A DNA stretch of 64,000 nt from Cephalotus follicularis (taxonomy: Eukaryota; Streptophyta; Magnoliopsida; Oxalidales; Cephalotaceae): positions 227,314-291,313 of the forward strand of contig BDDD01000429.1 of NCBI GenBank assembly GCA_001972305.1. The letters are read 5' to 3'. Below the pieces are notes generated by a model, which did no database searches, was not told where the DNA came from, and worked only from the letters and a program-made list of their open reading frames with translations. Positions 58,094-64,000 of this stretch are shown here, in pieces (the first letter of the stretch is position 1; every line of letters begins with the position of its first letter). Position numbers and translations under genes: made by a program.

Positions 58094-58937
58094 CAAAATA
58101 TACAATTTGCACCTCGAACTTTAACGAAATGTGCAAGCCGTACCATGAACTTATTTTCGATGCAATCAAAGAATCGAACTCATGAAAATCGTGTAATGAA
58201 CACCCTATGATGACGGAATAACTAATTGTTGCTAATGTGACAAATGTCTATTAATATGAAAAATACAAATCGATAAACTTTGAAAGATATTAATGAATTG
58301 GTATTTTCTTTTGGGTAAGATATACAATTTGCTCCCCAAACTTCGATCGTTTGCGAAAATCAAAATGTTTTATGATTTAATCTCAGACATCCATTTGTTT
58401 ATTTGTGCTTTGACTTCAATCCTAAAGTTACGGTTAATTTTTCCATGTAGCTCCATGGGTCATAAAAATGTTAGGTCAGTAAATTTTATTTCAACACCTG
58501 CCAATTTGTATTTGTCATGCGAACAGCCGTTTGATACGTTAACAATCGTTAGTTATTCCATGATTGTAGTGTTTTTTTTAATTTGTTTTTTTGGGATGGA
58601 ATCCACGCAAGGAACGAGAAAGGGAAACTAATCTCTCGAGTGGAAATAAAGAGAGTTTGAACCTTGGTTGAAGTGAATGTAAACTCACACCCCCAACCAT
58701 TACGTTGAGGGTGCTTCCCTTCCTTCAGCGTAGTATGTTAATTATAATGATTTTATGAGAATATTTTATGATTTAATCTCACACATCCATGTGTTTATTG
58801 GTATGTTGATATAAATCCTAGGGTTGAGTTTTGTCACGTAGCATCTTGAATCACAATAGTGCTAGGTCATTAAAATTGTAAGCGTTGGGTGTTAATTGCA
58901 CGATTTTATGAGTTCACTCCATTGATTGCATCGAAAG
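58094..58937. mobile_element. TIR element cut by the following LTR
   Basis: TTCGATGCAATCAAAGAATC (58158) through ATCGTGTAATGAACACCC (to 58205) reappears inverted at 58888-58935 (GGGTGTTAATTGCACGATTT ... GATTGCATCGAA). The left arm extends outward to about 58094 (GCAAAATATACAATTTGCAC), but the right arm is cut at 58937 by an LTR. Inside, a segment of about 115 bp is duplicated (58365-58480 and 58765-58885). The type is probably a Mutator-like MITE. Confidence 0.55.
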
Positions 58938-59406
58938 TGTCACACCCCGTTTCCATAAATAACCCTTAGGTCGTGGCAACTAACATGTATATTCAACTTA
59001 TACAATTTTACGGAAAATTTTAAAACTTTCTAATCCATATATAATCATTTCATTTCATTGCGGAAGCATCTCATATTATAAGCTGAACTAAAAACGTAGC
59101 ATGCATCTCATACTACATGTTACAAAAATAAAATATCATCATTGTCAATCACCCTCAAAACGGAGCATGAACTAAATTCAGTCAATACAAAACTTTATTA
59201 ATACATTTCATAAAAGGAAATACAACTTAGTCTTCTCTTCGATCCCCCTGAGCATAAGCAGTATCAATCCGCTGCATCAATCTGAAATTGATAGGGTTAG
59301 CCGAATACACTGGCTAAAAAGAGAAAATATAAATGCACTTGGGGTCAACGATAATAAATGCTATGTAATGAATGAATTCGTGATGCAATACATGATATAT
59401 CACAAT
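58938..59406 (-). repeat. Gypsy-type LTR fragment, minus
   Basis: On the + strand it starts TGTCACACCCCG (minus-strand LTR end CGGGGTGTGACA). It has a stem-loop TTAGCC..GGCTAA near 59300-59320 like the other LTRs. It is interrupted at 59407 by LTR-C, so the remainder should lie beyond the right end of the window. Confidence 0.6.
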
Positions 59407-59795
59407 TGTAACACCACGCACCCGAAGAACGGACACGTGGAATTACTCTCAATCCAAAAAACAATACAGTGGTCGGGACTAGATATATAAAAAAACAAAA
59501 AACTTAAAACTTTTCAAAACATATCAAATGCGGAAGATACAGTACAAATATACATTCATGAGATACAATACGGTACAGTACCAGTCATTATAATACAACA
59601 CTTATTCAGTTACAATACTATATAAGTTATCTCATTCCGATACATTTCCATACAATACTAGTCTTCAGTCTCATCGGTACAACCGTAAGACAGCTCTGTC
59701 ACAGCCAACGATCATGCGGTCGCACCGAAACTTAAATCCTTCGGTCCGATGCTACCTACTGCCCTACCTATGCCGCAAATAAAAGTACAACACAG

Positions 59796-59831
59796 CCCCA
59801 CCACGAGGGATGGGGTTAGCCACAAGGCTAA
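59796..59831 (-). other. Double stem-loop module in LTR-C
   Basis: On the minus strand TTAGCC..GGCTAA is kept and the CCCCATC/GGTGGGG stem is kept, although the tetraloop bases changed. Confidence 0.6.
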
Positions 59832-61644
59832 GCAGAAACCCCATGCAGAATGAAGCATGTACAATGTGCAGTATTGGTGACAGTTTATGCAATATAAATG
59901 TGCAATGTACAATATCAATGCAAGATATGGCAAATGCATGAATACAATCGGCGATCTACTATACGTATGTCACTGGCCCATAACAGAGCATATGGATAGG
60001 ATCTATAACAATCAATCAATGGCAGACACTCAATGGTGGTGCATCAAACACCCAATCAATCAACCATATCCTATAGAGCATGCGACCTCGGTCAGTACAG
60101 TGTCAATCAGTAGCAATGATCAATCCCACGGAAGGTAGTCCTTCGAAAAAGGTGGGAGATCTACCCATTTGTCTCAAACTGATCAGGATTGGGACTCATA
60201 GGTCTTCCAGCCTACGGCTGGGTCAATACAGTATCGATGAGCTACAACCATGGAGGAGCTACTATACCGTTAGGGAGCTACAACCCTCCGGGAGCATCAA
60301 TCGTCAATCAGTAACAGTACTGCTCGTCAGCAGATCAATACAATAAATGATGCAATCGACGAAATAGGTGGACAAAGTCAACAACCTAACATGCCGATGC
60401 GGGTCATAAGGTCACTATATAGGATCCATACAATACAATCAATCAATCTGTTGGTACAATACCGATAAGTGGTGATGTCAAATGGAGAAATGGGAATGAG
60501 CGTCCAACGTTCCGAACTTAGACTCACAACACTTATGGCTCAATCAATCAATCAATCAGTAGTCAATAGACGGTGACAATCGAATCAACGAGATGGAAAG
60601 GAATGTCTATCCGGTTGATGAAAGTCACTGGATCGTCACCTATGCCTCTCTCTGTCACTCTATCAATTTATTTATCCAATCTTTGAAAACCGTAGAAAAC
60701 TGTGTTTCAAATGCTTGAATACCTCAAGTGAGGCTCCGGTCAAGCGGCAATGTGAAAAGGAGTTGAAAACCAGCTTTAAAACAGTTAAAATTCCATTCTG
60801 CAGTGTAGGCGTCGATGTCTTTGGCAAAAGACATTGATGCGTTTCAGGCAATTTTTTAAAACTGTAGAAGGACATCGATGTCTTTCTCTATTTGAATAGA
60901 GATCTGGCTTAAAGACGTCGATGTCTTTGGGAAAAGGCGTCGACGCGTTTCATTAAAAATAACCTGTAAATGTGCATCGATGTTCGGCATCGATGTCTTC
61001 TTCAAAAAGGAGAAGTCCTAGGCAAAGACGTAGATGTCTTTGAAAGACATCGATGTCTTTGCTGTAGAAAACAAGGATGTGGCATTTCAAGCAAAAGACA
61101 TCGATGTCCATGGGCTAGGGATCGATGTCTTTGCTGGGCATAGTCCATTTTATGCAGAAAAAAAGCCAAATCTGAAGTCCAAAACGCATTAAAACCCATT
61201 CTTTGAAAACCAAGTGTTAAAAACAATCATTCAAGGTTAGTAAAACAAGTTACAACCTTCAATTTACAATTTCTATCATTCTCTATATCAATTTGGTCAA
61301 GGATTAAATAAAAACACTAAAACCTACAATTCACTAAATACATTCATTCAATCATACATTTCAATCAATCAATCAATATATACAAATTATAGGTAATTCA
61401 AGTAAGAAGTCCTACCTATAACCATAGCTTTAACAGTTGAGTAGCGATCGATCCAAGGCCGAAAATTCCCAAGAACTCACTCTTTTCTTGTTCAATTGGT
61501 ATGCTTATCACTTGCAAATGCTATCCTTGTTGATGGAGGAAGCCAAATCTGGAGCTGCTATGGAGATTACTCAGCTAGGGAGAGAGGAGAAGTGTAGAGA
61601 GAGAGAGAGAGGAAGATGGAGTGAAATGAGAGAAAAGAGGTGAG

Positions 61645-61667
61645 GAATTGACTTATATAGTCAATTC
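61645..61667. promoter_or_regulatory. TATA box inside a perfect palindrome (LTR-C)
   Basis: GAATTGACT-TATAT-AGTCAATTC. It is the likely core promoter of the minus-strand LTR. Confidence 0.6.
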
Positions 61668-61933
61668 ACTATCTCTCCGATACTCAGTCCAAAAATCCTG
61701 ACTATACATGCAAACGTTCCATACCATAATCAATAGGTACATATTTATTTCATGTCGGTACAATACAATACGGTCCAGTACAAGTCAATACAGTACAATT
61801 CGATTCAATACAATTCAATACGGAATGATACAGTACAAGGTATGCATGAACAATACAAAAAGGGAATTCGGGTCGTCACATTCTCCCATCCTTAAAAGAA
61901 TCTGGTCCCCATATTCAACAGTCAGTCGATCGA

Positions 61934-64000
61934 TCAATCAAAAAGGAAGGGATATCTATCTCTCATCTCGTCCTCATGAACCCAAGTGAGCTCCGATGAA
62001 CCGTGAAACTTCAATAGAACACTAAACAAAGGGATGACCTTGTTCCTCAAAACTATGATATGTCTGTCAACAATCTGTATAGGAGTCTCGGAAAAAAACA
62101 AGTCAGGTTCCAGCTCAATCTGACCATACTCGATGATGTGTGAGAGATCTCGAACAAATCTCCTCAAATGTGAAACATGGAACACATCATGAACTCCCGA
62201 CAATGTCGGAGGCAAGGCAAGTCTATAAGAAAGTCGGCCAATACGATCCAATATCTCGAACGGTCCGATAAAACGAGGAGAAAGCTTCACTTTCTTCCCG
62301 AATCTCATAACTCCTTTAGTGGGTGACACTTTGAGGAAAACATGGTCACCAACACTAAACTCCAAGCTTCTGCAATGACTATACGCATAGCTTTTCTGTC
62401 TACTCTGTGCCACTATCAGTCGGTCCTTAATCAATTTCACTTTTTCTGAGGTAAACTATACTATCTCTGGACCCAAAATGCTTCTTTCGCTGACCTGATC
62501 CCAGCATACTGGTGATTGACACTTCCTTCTATAAAGGGCCTCGTAAGGAGCCATCTGTATGCTCTCGTGATAACTATTGTTATACGAGAACTCAATCAAA
62601 TACAAGTAGTCGTCCCAATTACCTCCAAAGTCGAGAACACATGCTCGAAGCATGTCTTCCAAAGTCTGAATGGTCCTTTCGGACAAACCATCTGACTGGG
62701 GATAAAAGCGGTGCTGAAGCTCAGTTCTGTACCCATAGCTACCTGTAACTTCCTCCAAAACCTGGAAGTGAAGCGAGAGTCTCCATCCGAAACAATGCAA
62801 ACAGGGGCTCCATGTGCTTTAACAATCTCTTTTATAAATAACTTGGATAACTTTTCCCTAGAATAAGTCATCTGTATCGGTAGGAAATGGGCCGACTTCG
62901 TAAGTCGATCAACCACAACCCATATAGCATCATGTCTGTCGCGTGTCAGACGTAAACCGGACACGAAATACATGGTGATGTGCTCCCATTTCCACTCTGG
63001 AATAAGTAGAGGCTGAAGTAAGCCTGCCGGTCTCTGGTGCTCTGCCTTAACTTGCTGAAAAGTAAGGCATCTCGATACGAACTCTGCGATCTCCCTCTTC
63101 ATGCCAATCCACCAATAGTTAAGTTTCAGGTCATGATACATCTTCGTACTCCCTGAATGGATAGAGAGATGAGATTTATGAGCTTGAGAAATAAGCTCCT
63201 CCTTCAACTCGCTATTGGCTAGAATGCAAATCCTATTTCTGTACCTCAATAACCCATCTGTAGATAGAGAGAAATCAGGTTTCATCCCCTCATCAAAAGC
63301 AATAGCCACTTTCTGCAGTTTCATATCCACAATCTGAGCATCTCTGATATGGTCAAGCAACACCGGTTGCACTTGTATATGGGAAAGAGTCATACAAGAC
63401 AGCTTGCGACTCAAGGCATCCGCAACAACATTTGCCTTCCTGGGATGATATTCAATGTCATAATCATAGTCATTAAGAAGTTCAAACCACCTTCTATGTC
63501 TCATGTTCAATTCTTTCTGTGAAAAGAGGTATTTCAAACTCTTATGATATGTAAAAACTGTAAACTTGGTCCCATAAAGGTAGTGGCACCATTTTACAAG
63601 AGCAAAGACAATGGCTGACAACTCCAAGACGTGCACTGGGTAGTTTTCTTCATGTGGTTTGATCTTTCTCGATGCATATGCTATTACTTTGACATATTGC
63701 ATAAGGACGCAACCAAGACCTTTCTCGGAAGCATCGGTATACACAACAAAGTCTTCGTTCCCATCTGGCAAAGCTAGGACAGGAGTGGAAACCAATCTAT
63801 CTTTCAACTCTTGAAAACTTCTTTCACAGTCACTATCCCACACAAAAGCAGCATTCTTCTGTGTCAATCTTGTCAAAGGAGCAGCAATACAAGAGAATCC
63901 CTCAACAAACCAACGATAATACCCTGCTAAACCCAAGAAACTACGGACTTCAGAAGCATTCGTCGGTTGTTTCCAATCTTTCACGGCCTCAATCTTGGAC
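61934..64000 (-). pseudogene. Gypsy pol: RT end, RNase H, integrase
   Basis: From the right edge: RT connection [20 protein letters not shown]; RNase H with [15 protein letters not shown], then [12 protein letters not shown] and [12 protein letters not shown]. Integrase zinc region: [18 protein letters not shown], then [14 protein letters not shown], where the second Cys is Phe. Core: [12 protein letters not shown] with Tyr in place of the first catalytic Asp, then [10 protein letters not shown] with the second Asp. A frameshift lies near 62700, after which [11 protein letters not shown] carries the Glu. A stop lies near 62456. C-terminal part: LSPRFIGPFEILDRIG (GPY/F), HVFHVSHLRRFV, ELTWVHEDEMRDRYPFLFD (chromodomain-like tail), ending at 61934. 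The tail is typical of Tekay/Del chromoviruses. Because of the changes listed the integrase cannot work. Confidence 0.9.

Larger units (their letters stand above)
59407..61880 (-). repeat. 3' LTR (LTR-C) of the terminal gypsy element
   Basis: Minus-strand start TGTGACGACCCGAATTCCC right after the purine-rich AAGGATGGGAGAA (61881-61893), end GGTGTTACA at 59407 (2474 bp). Same family as LTR-A and LTR-B but more diverged. It contains the TCGA palindrome array (60807-61140), the double stem-loop (59796-59831), a TATA palindrome (61645-61667) and a GA-rich leader (61560-61640). Confidence 0.85.
59407..64000 (-). mobile_element. Chromovirus-like Ty3/gypsy element, 3' half
   Basis: Pol runs in from the right edge of the window and is followed by a polypurine tract and LTR-C. 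The left outer flank is ACAAT (59402-59406). The 5' LTR is outside the window. Confidence 0.85.

Noticed and set aside
1..64000. tRNA, rRNA or other structural RNA genes
   Set aside because: None seen; the only tRNA-like words are primer binding sites.

Overview
The window is nuclear DNA of a plant, most likely a dicot; I cannot name the species. The evidence is AT-rich sequence, one intron-containing plant gene, initiator-tRNA-Met primer binding sites, and dense nested LTR retrotransposons of plant lineages (Sirevirus-type and other Ty1/copia, chromovirus-like and Tat-lineage Ty3/gypsy), plus a plant mariner-like element and MITEs. There is no bacterial or operon content.

Layout. 1-4182 is the 3' part of a Sirevirus-type copia element: pol end, env-like ORF, repeated polypurine tracts and a 3' LTR. 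4183-7352 is a chromovirus-like LTR and 7353-8335 an unclassified repeat. 8336-14200 is an internally gutted Ty3/gypsy element with very long LTRs carrying a 69-bp minisatellite. 14201-17826 holds fragments of further LTRs and a decayed copia RT/RNase H. 17827-37301 is a Tat-lineage Ty3/gypsy element with a perfect ATTAG target duplication, dual RNase H and an antisense ORF. That ORF is split by a complete copia element (26645-35652).

The only host gene I find is 38194-49890 (+). It is a six-exon gene for a membrane-anchored glycosyltransferase of the rumi/POGLUT (Glyco_transf_90, DUF821) family. All five introns can be placed with GT-AG borders, and the joined frame of 498 codons plus stop is open. 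Intron 2 (7.2 kb) carries a Tourist-like MITE, a second TIR element and a deleted copia element with intact CAAAG target duplications.

50177-57987 is a mariner-like element whose broken transposase gene (minus strand) was hit by a gypsy solo LTR. That LTR was later hit by a second solo LTR of the same family in the opposite orientation. The result is about 3.9 kb of sequence with two facing LTR copies, able to give a long hairpin RNA. 58094-59406 holds a truncated TIR element and another LTR fragment. 59407-64000 is the 3' half of a chromovirus-like Ty3/gypsy element (minus strand) of the same LTR family as the hairpin.

Themes that cross element boundaries: (i) LTRs of the Sirevirus element and of the gypsy family both carry arrays of short palindromes with a TCGA core; (ii) several different gypsy LTRs carry the same two-stem-loop module near their 3' ends; (iii) TATA-like sequences in several LTRs sit inside perfect inverted repeats; (iv) the Tat antisense ORF has at least one credible intron on the antisense strand. 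Coordinates of LTR ends come from TG...CA borders, PBS/PPT and target duplications read by eye; similarity statements are visual and not computed.
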